A stretch of 64,000 nt of DNA from Bosea sp. Tri-49. GTDB taxonomy: Bacteria; Pseudomonadota; Alphaproteobacteria; Rhizobiales; Beijerinckiaceae. Position numbers and translations under genes: made by a program. Each line of letters starts with the position of its first letter. Position 1 is the first letter of the stretch. A model generated the notes under the pieces. It made no database searches. It was not told the DNA's origin and saw only the letters and a program-made list of their open reading frames with translations. The stretch lies in contig NZ_CP017946.1 in the NCBI RefSeq assembly GCF_003952665.1, positions 5,909,001 to 5,973,000 of the forward strand, written 5' to 3'. Shown in pieces: positions 28,507-38,272 of the stretch.

Positions 28507-29454
28507 ATGTCCGCGCTGTTGAAAGGTCTCTGGGCGCGTCCGCTCCTGCTGCTCTGGCTGCCGCCGCTGTTCTGGGCGGGGAACCTCGTGCTTGGCCGCG
28601 CGCTCGGCGCGAGCTTTCCACCTGTCTCGCTCGCGGTTGGGCGCTGGCTCGTGGCGCTGGCCTGCCTTGCCCCCTTCATCGGCCGGCAGGCCTGGCGGGA
28701 GCGGGCGCTGCTGCGGCAGCACTTTGCCCTGATCGTCGCTTGCGGCGCGTTCGGCATCGCCGGCTACAACGCACTCGGCTATCTCGCCTTGCGGACGACG
28801 CCTGCCGCCAGCGTCGCCTTCCTGAACTCGACTTTGCCATTAATGGTGCCGCTCGCAGCCTTCGCGCTCGGGGTCGAGCGCGTCTCCGGCCGGACGCTCG
28901 CCGGCATTGTGGTTTCCTTCGCCGGCGTCGTCTGGATCGTCGCGCGCGGCGATCTGCAGCAGCTCGGCGGATTGCGGGTGGATGGTGGCGAGCTCCTCGT
29001 GCTTATCGCGGTTGCGAACTACGCGATCTATTCCGTCCTGCTTCGGCGCAAGCCGGCAGCCTTGAGCCCGCTCGTCTTCCTGGCCGCCACCATAGCTACC
29101 GGTCTCCTAGTGCTGGCGCCGTTCTGGGCCTTCGAGCTCGCACAGGGTGCGCGCATTCCGACCGATACGGGATCGATCGCCGCCGTGCTCTATATCGGCC
29201 TGTTCGCCTCGCTGCTGGCCTTCATCCTCTGGGGGCATTGCGTCGCGACGCTCGGGCCGAGTGTCACCGGCGTCTCGTTCCATCTCGTGGCTTTGTTCAC
29301 GGCCCTGCTCGCAGTCGCGATCCTAGGCGAGCCGGTGCGCGGCTTTCATCTGGTGGGCATGGCGCTGATCCTCGCCGGGTTCTTCCTCGCTACCGGGAAC
29401 TGGATGGGCGCCCGGCTGCGGCCGGCGCGGCAATCCGGCGCCTCCCGGCTCTGA
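28507..29454 (+). CDS. EamA/DMT family transporter
   Basis: A 315-residue drug/metabolite transporter with ten predicted helices in two EamA repeats. The first repeat starts at LFWAGNLVLGRAL, and the second includes LIAVANYAIYSVLLRRKP and ends with PVRGFHLVGMALILAGFFLA. Members export amino acids or other metabolites. An in-frame GTG at 28495 overlaps the alaX stop and would add four residues; either start keeps the genes coupled. Only 7 bases separate it from argE. Confidence 0.92.
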   Translation: MSALLKGLWARPLLLLWLPPLFWAGNLVLGRALGASFPPVSLAVGRWLVALACLAPFIGRQAWRERALLRQHFALIVACGAFGIAGYNALGYLALRTTPAASVAFLNSTLPLMVPLAAFALGVERVSGRTLAGIVVSFAGVVWIVARGDLQQLGGLRVDGGELLVLIAVANYAIYSVLLRRKPAALSPLVFLAATIATGLLVLAPFWAFELAQGARIPTDTGSIAAVLYIGLFASLLAFILWGHCVATLGPSVTGVSFHLVALFTALLAVAILGEPVRGFHLVGMALILAGFFLATGNWMGARLRPARQSGASRL

Positions 29455-29461
29455 GGACGTC

Positions 29462-30568
29462 ATGGATACGCTCGAGATCCTGCACAAACTGGTGGCCTTC
29501 GACACGACATCGCGACGCTCCAATCTCGATCTGGTCCACTGGGCTGCCGACTATCTCGAAAATGCAGGCGCGCGGGTGCGCCTGACCAGCGACGCCTCGG
29601 GCGAAAAGGCCAATATCCTGGCGACGATCGGCCCCGATGCACCGGGCGGCCTCGTTCTTTCCGGGCATACCGATGTCGTTCCGGTCGACGATCAGGATTG
29701 GGAGAGCGACCCGTTTGCGCTCGCCAGCCGGGATGGGCGCCTGCATGGCCGCGGCGCTGTCGACATGAAGGGCTTCGTCGCGGCCTGCCTGGCAGCTGTT
29801 CCGGACTGGCGGGCCCGCGAGCTGCGGCGGCCGATCCACCTTGCTCTGTCCTATGACGAGGAGGTCGGCTGTCTCGGCGTCCCGCTCCTGATCGCCGACA
29901 TGCTCGCGCACTGCCCGCTTCCGGCGCTCGCCATCATCGGCGAACCGACCCAGATGCGGATCGGGCTCAGCCATCGCGGCTTCTACGGCTATTGCAGCGT
30001 CTTCCATGGCCGTGCGGCCCATTCGAGCGATCCGCGTCTCGGCACCAGCGCAATCGAGCCGGCGGCGGCATTCGTCGCAACGCTTGCCTCTTTCGGCAAG
30101 GCGGAATGTGGCGAGCGAAGCGGTACCACCGTCAACATCGGCAAGATCGCCGGCGGCAGCGCCATCAATATCGTTCCGGAGCGCTGCGAGGTCATCTGGG
30201 AGTTCCGGCCGCCCGACGAGGCCGGCGCCGGCGCCGTGCTCGCCGAGGTGGAGAGCCTCATAGCTGGATTGTCTCGCGGGGTGGGTGTCGAGACGACGCC
30301 GCTGGCGCGCGTGCTGCCGCTCGACTGCGCGGCGAACAGCCCTGCCGTCGCAGTGGCGCACAAGCTCGGCGGCTTGTGGCCGCCGATTGCGATGCCGTTC
30401 GGGACAGAAGCCGGCTTTTTCCAGCAGGCCGGGATCCCGGCGCTGGTCTGCGGTCCCGGCTCGATCGCGCAGGCGCATCAGGCGAATGAGTGGATCGCGG
30501 GTGTAGAGCTGGAGGCTGCGGATCGCTTCCTCGTGCGTGTTGGAGACTGGGCAGCCGCGGAACTTTGA
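29462..30568 (+). CDS. argE: Acetylornithine deacetylase (M20 family)
   Basis: A 368-residue zinc deacylase of the M20/ArgE branch. Metal ligands appear in LSGHTDVVPVD (His), GRGAVDMKGF (bridging Asp) and SYDEEVGCLG (catalytic Glu-Glu), with a later His in AQAHQANEW. The dimerisation domain spans about 170-280. ArgE hydrolyses N2-acetylornithine, but alphaproteobacteria usually make ornithine by other routes, and the operon context (AlaX, exporter) suggests it may remove an acyl group from another amino acid. Family membership is secure, the substrate is not. Confidence 0.88.
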   Translation: MDTLEILHKLVAFDTTSRRSNLDLVHWAADYLENAGARVRLTSDASGEKANILATIGPDAPGGLVLSGHTDVVPVDDQDWESDPFALASRDGRLHGRGAVDMKGFVAACLAAVPDWRARELRRPIHLALSYDEEVGCLGVPLLIADMLAHCPLPALAIIGEPTQMRIGLSHRGFYGYCSVFHGRAAHSSDPRLGTSAIEPAAAFVATLASFGKAECGERSGTTVNIGKIAGGSAINIVPERCEVIWEFRPPDEAGAGAVLAEVESLIAGLSRGVGVETTPLARVLPLDCAANSPAVAVAHKLGGLWPPIAMPFGTEAGFFQQAGIPALVCGPGSIAQAHQANEWIAGVELEAADRFLVRVGDWAAAEL

Positions 30569-30678
30569 GGCGAAAACCACCCGCAAACCAGGCCATAGCC
30601 GACATTGCACTTTCGACGGCACAGTTTTACCCGCCGCTAAAGACTCCTGCGTAACGTATTGTCAGGAGTGCGGCGCAC

Positions 30679-31581
30679 ATGGCGTTGTTCGGCGAGATCA
30701 CCGAGAGTCTCTTCGAGACCAGCGGCACGCTTGTGGCTCTCTTCGATCCACAGGACATCCTGCGCCGGTCGAACGCAGCCTATCGTGAGACCTATGGCGT
30801 CGCCGTCGACGAAGCTATCAGCTGGGCCGAGATCCTGCGGCGCAATTTCGAGGAGCGCCGTGGCGTCGCCGTCGCGACCGAGGATTTCGAGCACTGGCTG
30901 ACCTCTGCCCGGTCCCGCCGCGGGAAGAGCCCATACCGCGCCTTCGAGACCGACGTCACCGATGGCCGCTGGCTCTGGATGACCGAGACGGTGTCGCCGA
31001 CCGGCTGGATGCTGTGCATCGCATCTGACATCACCGAGCTGCGGACGGGCGAACGCAGTCTGCGGCAGGATCGGGACAGCGCGCGCAAGGCCTCGCAGAC
31101 CGACGAGCTGACCGGCATCTCGAACCGGCGCTATTGCATGAGCGTGCTGCAGGAGACCATTGCGAAGGCGAGCCGTGGCGAAGGCGGCGAAACCTGCGTC
31201 GCGCTGCTCGATATCGATCGCTTCAAGCAGATCAATGACCGTTTCGGCCATCAGTTCGGCGACGCGGTGCTGATCGATTTCGGCAAGAGCGTGCAGAGGA
31301 ATCTGCGTCCTGCCGACAGCTTCGGCCGCGTCGGTGGGGAAGAGTTCTTGCTGATCCTGCCGCAGCTTGGGCCGGCGGCAGCCGAGCTTCTGATCGAGCG
31401 TCTGTTCAGAGCGGTCGGCCGGCTTGGATCGCTACCGTCGCAGCCTGGCTTCCACTATTCATTCTCGGCGGGCCTGACGCAGATCCGGCCCGGCGATACG
31501 CTCGCAGACGTCTATCACCGCGCTGACGCTGCCCTCTACGATGCCAAGATCGGCGGTCGTGGCCGGCAGATGTCGGCTTGA
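30679..31581 (+). CDS. PAS-GGDEF diguanylate cyclase
   Basis: A 300-residue cytoplasmic signalling enzyme. An N-terminal PAS-like domain (about 12-110; LVALFDPQDILRRSNAAYRE) is followed by GGDEF (about 135-300). The active-site motif is GGEEF in FGRVGGEEFLLILPQ. The product-inhibition I-site RPAD lies five residues before it, so feedback by c-di-GMP is likely retained. It makes c-di-GMP in response to an unknown PAS signal. It is convergent with the acyl-CoA ligase gene, 12 bases away. Confidence 0.93.
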   Translation: MALFGEITESLFETSGTLVALFDPQDILRRSNAAYRETYGVAVDEAISWAEILRRNFEERRGVAVATEDFEHWLTSARSRRGKSPYRAFETDVTDGRWLWMTETVSPTGWMLCIASDITELRTGERSLRQDRDSARKASQTDELTGISNRRYCMSVLQETIAKASRGEGGETCVALLDIDRFKQINDRFGHQFGDAVLIDFGKSVQRNLRPADSFGRVGGEEFLLILPQLGPAAAELLIERLFRAVGRLGSLPSQPGFHYSFSAGLTQIRPGDTLADVYHRADAALYDAKIGGRGRQMSA

Positions 31582-31593
31582 GGACAGGCGCCA

Positions 31594-33222
31594 TCACAGC
31601 GCCCGCGCCATCTCCCTGAGCTTGAACTTCTGGATCTTCCCGGTCGAGGTCTTGGGCACCTCGGTGAAGACCACCGTCTTCGGGCATTTGAACGAGGCGA
31701 GCAGCGTCTTGCACCAGGCGATAATCTCGTCCTGCGTCGCGCTCTGGCCGGGCTTCAATTCGACAAAGGCGCAGGGTGTCTCGCCCCATTTCTCGTCGGG
31801 GCGGGCGACGACGGCTGCGGCTTGCACGGACGGGTGCTTGTAGAGCGCGTCCTCGACCTCGATCGAGGAGATGTTCTCGCCGCCGGAGATGATGATGTCC
31901 TTGGAGCGGTCCTTGAGCTGGATATAGCCGTCGGGATGCATCACGCCGAGGTCGCCGGAATGGAACCAGCCGCCTTCGAAGGCGGCTGCCGTCGATTTCG
32001 GGTTCTTGAGATAGCCTTTCATCACGACATTGCCGCGGAACATCACCTCGCCCAACGTTTGCCCATCGTGCGGCACTGGCTCCAGTGTCTCCGGATCGCG
32101 GACATCGAGCCCTTCGAGCGCCGGATAGCGCACGCCCTGGCGTGCCTTGAGCGCCGCCTGCTCGCCGCTTGGCAGCGCGTCCCAGGCGCCGTTCCATTCG
32201 TTGACCACAGCGGGGCCGTAGACTTCGGTTAGCCCATAGAGGTGGACGACGTTGAAGCCGGCCTGCGCCATGCCGGCGAGCACGGCCTCGGGTGGCGGAG
32301 CGGCGGCGGTGAAGAAGTTGACCTTCTGGGCAAAGCTGCGGCGCTCGGCATCGGGGGCGTTCAGCAGCGCCGACATCACGATCGGCGCGCCGCACATATG
32401 GGTGACGCCATGGTCGGCGAGGGCGTCGTACATCGCCTTGGCCCGGACCTGGCGCAGGCAGACATGGGTGCCGGCGAGCAGCGAGATCGTCCAGGGGAAG
32501 CACCAGCCATTGCAGTGGAACATCGGCAGGGTCCAGAGATAGACCGGGTGCCGGCCCATGCCGCCGGTGAGCACGTTCGAGGTCGCCAGGAGATTGGCGC
32601 CGCGATGGTGGTAGACCACGCCCTTGGGATCGCCTGTCGTGCCGGAGGTGTAGTTCAGCGCGATCGCGTCCCACTCGTCCGATGGCATAATCCAGTCGAA
32701 ATCGGGGTCGCCCTGCGCGAGGAAGTCCTCATATTCGACGCTGCCGAGGCGCTCGCCCGGCCCGTCATAGACGGGGTCGTCATAGTCGATGACCAGCGGC
32801 TTCACCGTGCAGAGCGCCAGCGCCTCCTTGACCGTCTTCGAGAACTCGCGGTCGGCGATCAGCACCCTGGCTTCGCCATGGTCGAGCGAGAAGGCGATGA
32901 TCGCGGCGTCGAGACGGGTGTTCAGGGTGTTGAGCACCGCACCGCACATCGGCACGCCGTAATGGCATTCGAGCATGGCCGGGGTGTTCGGCAGCATCGC
33001 CGCCACCGTGTCATTCTTGCCGATGCCGTGCTGCTTCAGTGCCGAGGCGAGGCGGCGGGTGCGGGCGTAGAGCTCGGCGTAAGGTCGCTTCAGCGGGCCA
33101 TGGATGACGGCGACATGGTTCGGGAAGACGCTCGCCGCGCGCTCGAGGAAGGGCAGCGGCGAGAGCGGCTGGAAGTTCGCCGGGTTGCGATCGAGATCGG
33201 TGTCGTAAGGCGAAATCGGCAT
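31594..33222 (-). CDS. Acyl-CoA synthetase (AMP-forming)
   Basis: A 542-residue ANL-superfamily ligase. The P-loop is YTSGTTGDPKGVVYHHRG near 192, then HLYGLTEVYGP, HSGDLGVMHPDGYI near 415 and the C-terminal catalytic-lysine region TGKIQKFKLRE. It activates a carboxylic acid to its CoA thioester; similarity of style to medium-chain and methylthiopropionate-type ligases does not settle the substrate. It lies 62 bases downstream of the TauE/SafE permease gene on the same strand. Confidence 0.92.
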   Translation of the reverse strand: MPISPYDTDLDRNPANFQPLSPLPFLERAASVFPNHVAVIHGPLKRPYAELYARTRRLASALKQHGIGKNDTVAAMLPNTPAMLECHYGVPMCGAVLNTLNTRLDAAIIAFSLDHGEARVLIADREFSKTVKEALALCTVKPLVIDYDDPVYDGPGERLGSVEYEDFLAQGDPDFDWIMPSDEWDAIALNYTSGTTGDPKGVVYHHRGANLLATSNVLTGGMGRHPVYLWTLPMFHCNGWCFPWTISLLAGTHVCLRQVRAKAMYDALADHGVTHMCGAPIVMSALLNAPDAERRSFAQKVNFFTAAAPPPEAVLAGMAQAGFNVVHLYGLTEVYGPAVVNEWNGAWDALPSGEQAALKARQGVRYPALEGLDVRDPETLEPVPHDGQTLGEVMFRGNVVMKGYLKNPKSTAAAFEGGWFHSGDLGVMHPDGYIQLKDRSKDIIISGGENISSIEVEDALYKHPSVQAAAVVARPDEKWGETPCAFVELKPGQSATQDEIIAWCKTLLASFKCPKTVVFTEVPKTSTGKIQKFKLREMARAL

Positions 33223-33284
33223 GGCGTTCGGCGTTCCCGGCTGTTGTTGCCGACAAGCCTAGAAGCGCTGCCCGCTGCGGGCAA

Positions 33285-34043
33285 TCAGCTGAAGAGCGGA
33301 CGCAGGCCGTCGAAGACGAGTTTCACGCCGACCGCGACGAGCAGCCAGTAGATGATGGTGTAGAAGCGCTCGGCCGGGACACGTCGGACCAGCCAGACGC
33401 CGGCGATGGTCGAAAGGATCGCGACCGGCGCGAGCGCGGCCGAGGCCAGCAGGTTCTGCGAGCTGAACTGGCCGAGGACGAAATAGGGCAGCACCTTGAT
33501 CCAGTTCATCAGCGCGAAGAACAGCGCGCCGGTGCCGACGAAGACGGCCGGCGGCAGGCGCTGCGGCATCACATAGATCTGGAAGGGCGGGCCTCCGGCA
33601 TGGGCGATCATGCTGGTGAAGCCACAGATCACGCCCCAGACCGTCCCGGCCGCATAGTTCGCCTGCGTAACCGGCTGGGCCGCGGTCTTGCCGGCGAGGA
33701 GCCGGCGCAGCGCGAAGCCGATCGAGATCACTCCGACTGCGAGGCCGACGACGGCATCGGAAACCTTCGCCGCCAGCAGATAGCCGGCGAGCACGCCGAG
33801 CAGCATGCCCGGCAGTAGCGTCGCGAGATTCCGGCGGTCGAACTCGCGGCGATAGGACCAGACGGTGACGACGTCCTGGATGATCAGGATCGGCAGCATG
33901 ATCGCCGCTGCCTGCACCGGCGAGACGAGCAGCGCCATCAGCGGCAGCGAGAGCAGGCCGAGGCCCGAGAAGCCGCCCTTGGACAGCCCCATCAGGACGA
34001 CGGCGGGAACCATGACGGCGAAGAAGGTGAGGTCGAAGGTCAT
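33285..34043 (-). CDS. TauE/SafE family sulfite exporter-like permease
   Basis: A 252-residue inner-membrane protein with about eight helices in two repeats, each opened by a glycine/proline-rich turn (VLMGLSKGGFSGLGLLSLPL and GFTSMIAHAGGPPFQIYVM), the hallmark of the TSUP family. The ATG at 34043 is used because the frame upstream lacks hydrophobic family sequence. TSUP proteins export sulfite, sulfoacetate or other organic anions; the substrate is not determined here. Divergent from prpE. Confidence 0.9.
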   Translation of the reverse strand: MTFDLTFFAVMVPAVVLMGLSKGGFSGLGLLSLPLMALLVSPVQAAAIMLPILIIQDVVTVWSYRREFDRRNLATLLPGMLLGVLAGYLLAAKVSDAVVGLAVGVISIGFALRRLLAGKTAAQPVTQANYAAGTVWGVICGFTSMIAHAGGPPFQIYVMPQRLPPAVFVGTGALFFALMNWIKVLPYFVLGQFSSQNLLASAALAPVAILSTIAGVWLVRRVPAERFYTIIYWLLVAVGVKLVFDGLRPLFS

Positions 34044-34230
34044 CGTCCCGCGCGGCTGCCGGCTGAGCCGGTTGTGCAGCACAGCCCATGCGGTTGCGCT
34101 GAAAGTCTGACGGACAGACGCTTGCACGCAAGCGACGGACATGGGCACGATCCCGCGCCAAATCCGGCCCGCAGACGGCCAGCCCAGAGTGCAGCTCTAG
34201 GCCGATAGCAGGCGAAGAGGAACGCTTTTG

Positions 34231-36147
34231 ATGACTGCCAGCCATACAAGCCGCTATGCGCAGACCTATGCCGCCTGGCAGCGGGACCCGAAAGCCTATT
34301 GGGCCGAGATCGCGGAAGGTGTCGAGTGGATCAAGCCGCCGCAGGCGATCTTCGATGCAAGCGCTGGCATCTATGGCCGCTGGTTCCCCGATGCGAGCTG
34401 CAACACCTGCTTCAATGCGCTCGATCGGCATGTCCGCGACGGCCGTGCCGAGCAGACCGCGCTGATCTACGACAGCCCGGTCACCGGCACCAAGGCGAGC
34501 TTCACCTACGCGCAGATGCTCGACGAGGTTTCGACCCTCGCGGCCGTGCTGCAGGATCAGGGCGTCGGCAAGGGCGATCGCGTCATCCTCTACATGCCGA
34601 TGATCCCGGAAGCTGCCATCGCCATGCTGGCCTGCGCCCGGATCGGTGCTGTCCATTCGGTAGTGTTCGGCGGCTTTGCGGCCAAGGAACTGGCGACGCG
34701 GATCGACGACGCCACGCCGAAGCTGATCATGACCGCGACCTGCGGCATCGAGCCGACGCGGGTGGTCGAATACAAGCCGCTGCTCGATGCGGCGATCGAT
34801 CTTGCGACGCACAAGCCCGATGCCTGCATCGTGCTGCAGCGGCCGCAGGTTGACGCCTCGATGCACGTGACGCGCGACAAGAACTGGCGGACCCTGCTCG
34901 CCGCCGCTCGCGCCAATGGCCGCAAGGCCGATTGCGTCGAGGTTGCCGCGACCGACCCGCTCTATGTGCTCTATACCTCCGGCACGACCGGAAGGCCCAA
35001 GGGCGTGGTGCGCGACAATGGCGGGCACATGGTCGCGCTGCTGGCGACGATGACGCAGCTCTACGACGTCAAGCCGGGCGAGGTGATGTTCACCGCTTCC
35101 GATGTCGGCTGGGTCGTCGGCCACAGCTACATCGTCTATGGGCCGCTGCTGCTGGGGGCGACCTCGATCCTCTATGAGGGCAAGCCGGTCGGCACGCCCG
35201 ATCCCGGCGCCTATTGGCGGGTCATCGCCGAGCACAAGGCGGTGGCGATGTTCACCGCGCCGACCGCCTTCCGGGCGATCCGCAAGGAGGACCCGCAGGC
35301 GACCTATCTCAAGAATTACGACCTCTCACAGTTCCGCACGCTCTTCCTCGCCGGCGAGCGGGCCGATCCCGACACGCTGAAATGGGCCGAGGACGTGCTC
35401 GGAGTGCCGGTGGTCGACCATTGGTGGCAGACCGAGACCGGCTCCTGCATGGTCGGCAATCCCGTTGGCCTCGGTTTGCTGCCGATCAAGCATGGGTCGC
35501 CGAGCGTGCCGCTGCCGGGCTACGATATCCAGTGCCTCGACGAGGGCGGCAAGCCGGTTCCGGCCGGCACGATGGGCGCGATCGTCGCCAAATTGCCGCT
35601 GCCGCCCGGCGCGCTGCCGACGCTCTGGCATGACGATGCCCGCTTCCGCAGCGCCTATCTCGAGACCTATCCCGGCTTCTACAACACCTCGGATGCCGGC
35701 TTCATCGACGCGGACGGCTATGTCTTCATCATGGGCCGCACCGACGACATCATCAATGTCGCCGGCCACCGGCTCTCGACCGGCGGCATGGAGGAGGTGC
35801 TGGCCTCGCATCCGGCCGTGGCGGAATGCGCCGTGGTCGGCATCAGGGACGTGCTCAAGGGCGAGCAGCCCTGCGGCTTCGTCGTGATGAAGGCGGGCGT
35901 CACGCAGTCGCCGGCCGAGGTCGAGAAGGAACTGGTCGGCCTGGTGCGCGACAAGATCGGCCCCGTCGCCGCCTTCAAGCTCGCGATCACCGTGGCGCGC
36001 CTGCCGAAAACGCGCTCCGGCAAGATCCTGCGCGCGACGATGAAGAAGATCGCCGATGGCGAGGAGTACGCCATGCCGGCGACGATCGAGGATCCGGCGG
36101 TGCTGGCTGAGATCGGCGTGGTGCTGAAGGGCAGGGGGCTGGGCTGA
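34231..36147 (+). CDS. prpE: Propionate-CoA ligase
   Basis: A 638-residue acetyl/propionyl-CoA synthetase. The N-terminus AWQRDPKAYWAEIAEGVEW is of PrpE type. The ATP motif is YTSGTTGRPKGVVRDNGG near 250, then VDHWWQTETGS near 400 and TRSGKILRATMKKIADGEEY holding the acetylation-regulated lysine at the C-terminus. It makes propionyl-CoA with AMP release. The ATG at 34231 has AGAGGA upstream. No prpB/prpC genes are nearby, so it may feed the methylmalonyl-CoA pathway. Confidence 0.93.
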   Translation: MTASHTSRYAQTYAAWQRDPKAYWAEIAEGVEWIKPPQAIFDASAGIYGRWFPDASCNTCFNALDRHVRDGRAEQTALIYDSPVTGTKASFTYAQMLDEVSTLAAVLQDQGVGKGDRVILYMPMIPEAAIAMLACARIGAVHSVVFGGFAAKELATRIDDATPKLIMTATCGIEPTRVVEYKPLLDAAIDLATHKPDACIVLQRPQVDASMHVTRDKNWRTLLAAARANGRKADCVEVAATDPLYVLYTSGTTGRPKGVVRDNGGHMVALLATMTQLYDVKPGEVMFTASDVGWVVGHSYIVYGPLLLGATSILYEGKPVGTPDPGAYWRVIAEHKAVAMFTAPTAFRAIRKEDPQATYLKNYDLSQFRTLFLAGERADPDTLKWAEDVLGVPVVDHWWQTETGSCMVGNPVGLGLLPIKHGSPSVPLPGYDIQCLDEGGKPVPAGTMGAIVAKLPLPPGALPTLWHDDARFRSAYLETYPGFYNTSDAGFIDADGYVFIMGRTDDIINVAGHRLSTGGMEEVLASHPAVAECAVVGIRDVLKGEQPCGFVVMKAGVTQSPAEVEKELVGLVRDKIGPVAAFKLAITVARLPKTRSGKILRATMKKIADGEEYAMPATIEDPAVLAEIGVVLKGRGLG

Positions 36148-36242
36148 AGGCGCCGCCGCGCAGTTCGACGAAAGTACAACTTTACGTTGCTTTAAATAGA
36201 ATCGTTCAGGATCGCAGGCGCTTATCCCGCCGGATTTAAACG

Positions 36243-36566
36243 ATGGCGTTTCGCCCACGCATCGGACTGCTGGCCCTGGCGATCGGTGCGCTGCTCGCGC
36301 CGATCGGCGTCGTCCTTGCGCCGCGCGACGGCGCGACCGTTCTCGTCCTCGCCGCAAGCTCTGCCGCAGCCGCGGAGGCGGTGAGCCTTGCTGACGGTGT
36401 CATCCTCGCACCGGTTGGCCGTTTCGGACTGCTGGCGCGTTCGCAATCTCCCGGCTTTTCGACGCGCCTCTACAGCTCCGGCGCCGCGCTCGTCCTGGCA
36501 GGGCTGGGCGGTGGCTGTTCCGGCCAAGCGCGCGATCCCCTCATCTCAGCGAGACGGTCCCCATGA
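36243..36566 (+). CDS. Small hydrophobic protein coupled to the chemoreceptor gene
   Basis: A 107-residue frame with a hydrophobic N-terminus (GLLALAIGALLAPIGVVLA), possibly a signal anchor, and a low-complexity alanine/glycine-rich remainder. I do not recognise a family. Its TGA overlaps the ATG of the chemoreceptor gene (ATGA), which supports real translation and coupling. No strong ribosome site is visible before 36243. It could also be an untranslated leader with an accidental frame. Confidence 0.45.
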   Translation: MAFRPRIGLLALAIGALLAPIGVVLAPRDGATVLVLAASSAAAAEAVSLADGVILAPVGRFGLLARSQSPGFSTRLYSSGAALVLAGLGGGCSGQARDPLISARRSP

Positions 36567-38257
36567 GCCAGAGCCTCGAGACGTTCCGCCGGGCGTTCGC
36601 CGCACCGCTGATGACAGGGCAGTGGCTGCTGGTGCCGGCGACCTGCGCCGTCGCCTGGTTTGCCGGTCATCCGGCGCTCATCGCGATCGGGCTGGTCTCG
36701 ACCCTGCTGGCTGCAGCGACGATGCTGGCCTGGCGCTCTGATGGGATCGGCCTTGCGACCCGCGTGATCTCGACCATCGCGATCAACGGGCAGGTGGCGC
36801 TACTGGTCTTTGCCGCCGAGGGCACGCGCTACCAGATCGACCTGCACATGGCCTTCTTCGCCGCGCTCGCGGTGATGACGGCCTGGTGCTGCTGGCGCTC
36901 GATCCTGGCGGCGACGGTGGTGGTGGCGGTGCATCACCTCGTGCTCAATTTCGCCTATCCGGCGGCGGTGTTTCCCGATGGCAGCGAGTTCGCCCGCGTC
37001 GTCGTCCATGCGGTCATCCTGCTGGCCGAGGCGGGCGCGTTGATCTGGATCGCGCACCGGCTCGCCGCTGCGCTCGTCCAAGCCGATGATGCTGCCTCGA
37101 CGGCGCTGCTCAACCAGGAGCGGGCGGAAACGCTGCGGCACGACAGTGAAGCGAGCGAGACCGAGCGAGCCGCGATCGAAGCGCATTTGCTCGAAGCCGT
37201 CGCTGGCGTCGTCGATGCGGCCAAGCGCGGCGATTTCTCGGCCCGGACCATCCGCACCGACGATCTCGGCCGCTTCAGTACATTGGTGAGCGGCATCGAT
37301 GAACTGACGCAGGCCTGCGAATCCTTCCTGGACGAGGCCGACCGTGCGCTCTCGGCGCTGGCCGACGGCGATCTCGGCACACGGATGTCGACCGGCTTCG
37401 AGGGGCGGCTGGCGGCCGTTGCCGGCAATTTCAACCGCTCGGCCGAGGCTCTCGCCGGAGCGCTGTCGGCGGTGGCGAGCAATGCTGTGCAGACGCGCAG
37501 CGCCGCCGAGGACATCCTCTCGGCGACGCTCGACCTGTCGCAGCGCGGGCAGAGCCAGGCCAATGCGATCCAGGACACCTCCAGCGTGATCGAGGAGATC
37601 GCTGCGACGGTGCGCCAGACCTCCGACATCGTCCAGACGGCGGCGCGCAAGGCTCGCGCCACCGCCGATGATGCCGGCGCCGGCGTCGCTGTCGCGGGCC
37701 GCGCGGTCGAGGCGATCGACAGGATCGACCAGCAGGCGCGCCGGATCGTCGATATCGTCGAGGTCATGGACGGGCTCGCCTTCCAGACCAATCTCCTGGC
37801 GCTGAACGCCTCGGTCGAGGCGGCGCGGGCGGGCGAGGGCGGGCGCGGCTTTGCGGTGGTCGCGACCGAGGTGCGACGGCTTGCCCAGCAATCCGCGGAT
37901 GCGGCGCGCGATGTCCGGGCGCTGATCAGCGAAACCAAGGTCCATGTCGACGAGGGCGTGAAGCTGGTCCGCGAGGCAGGCGCCAGCCTCACCACCATTT
38001 CCAGCGAGGTCGAGGAGGTCGCTCAGGCCTTCGGCGAGATCAGCCAGGCGACGGCGGAGCAATCGCAGGGCGTTGGCGCAATCGAGCGAGCGCTCGTCGA
38101 GATCGATGCCGCCACCCAGGACAATGCCCAAGCGGCGGCGCGCACCGCTGCGGCCGGACGCGGCATGGCCGAGGCGGCCGAGGCGGTCGCAAAACTGGCG
38201 GGGGGCTTCAGGCTCGGCGGCGCGCAGGATCACGCAAGAGTGCGCCGGGCCGCCTGA
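36563..38257 (+). CDS. Methyl-accepting chemotaxis protein with a multi-helix membrane sensor
   Basis: A 564-residue receptor. Residues 1-180 hold about six membrane helices without a periplasmic domain, so sensing is within the membrane. A HAMP-like linker and coiled coil follow, then the signalling domain. The hairpin tip reads GLAFQTNLLALNASVEAARA, and AQQSADAARDVRALI is the post-tip repeat. It would signal to CheA/CheW, whose genes are not in the window. No C-terminal CheR/CheB tether pentapeptide is visible. Preceded by the overlapping small gene. Confidence 0.92.
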   Translation: MSQSLETFRRAFAAPLMTGQWLLVPATCAVAWFAGHPALIAIGLVSTLLAAATMLAWRSDGIGLATRVISTIAINGQVALLVFAAEGTRYQIDLHMAFFAALAVMTAWCCWRSILAATVVVAVHHLVLNFAYPAAVFPDGSEFARVVVHAVILLAEAGALIWIAHRLAAALVQADDAASTALLNQERAETLRHDSEASETERAAIEAHLLEAVAGVVDAAKRGDFSARTIRTDDLGRFSTLVSGIDELTQACESFLDEADRALSALADGDLGTRMSTGFEGRLAAVAGNFNRSAEALAGALSAVASNAVQTRSAAEDILSATLDLSQRGQSQANAIQDTSSVIEEIAATVRQTSDIVQTAARKARATADDAGAGVAVAGRAVEAIDRIDQQARRIVDIVEVMDGLAFQTNLLALNASVEAARAGEGGRGFAVVATEVRRLAQQSADAARDVRALISETKVHVDEGVKLVREAGASLTTISSEVEEVAQAFGEISQATAEQSQGVGAIERALVEIDAATQDNAQAAARTAAAGRGMAEAAEAVAKLAGGFRLGGAQDHARVRRAA

Positions 38258-38272
38258 GCGGCGCGTCCGCGA

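Noticed and set aside
33259..35235. A 658-residue minus-strand frame across prpE and the TauE/SafE gene
   Set aside because: It runs antisense to prpE and out of frame with the permease, so it is not a gene.
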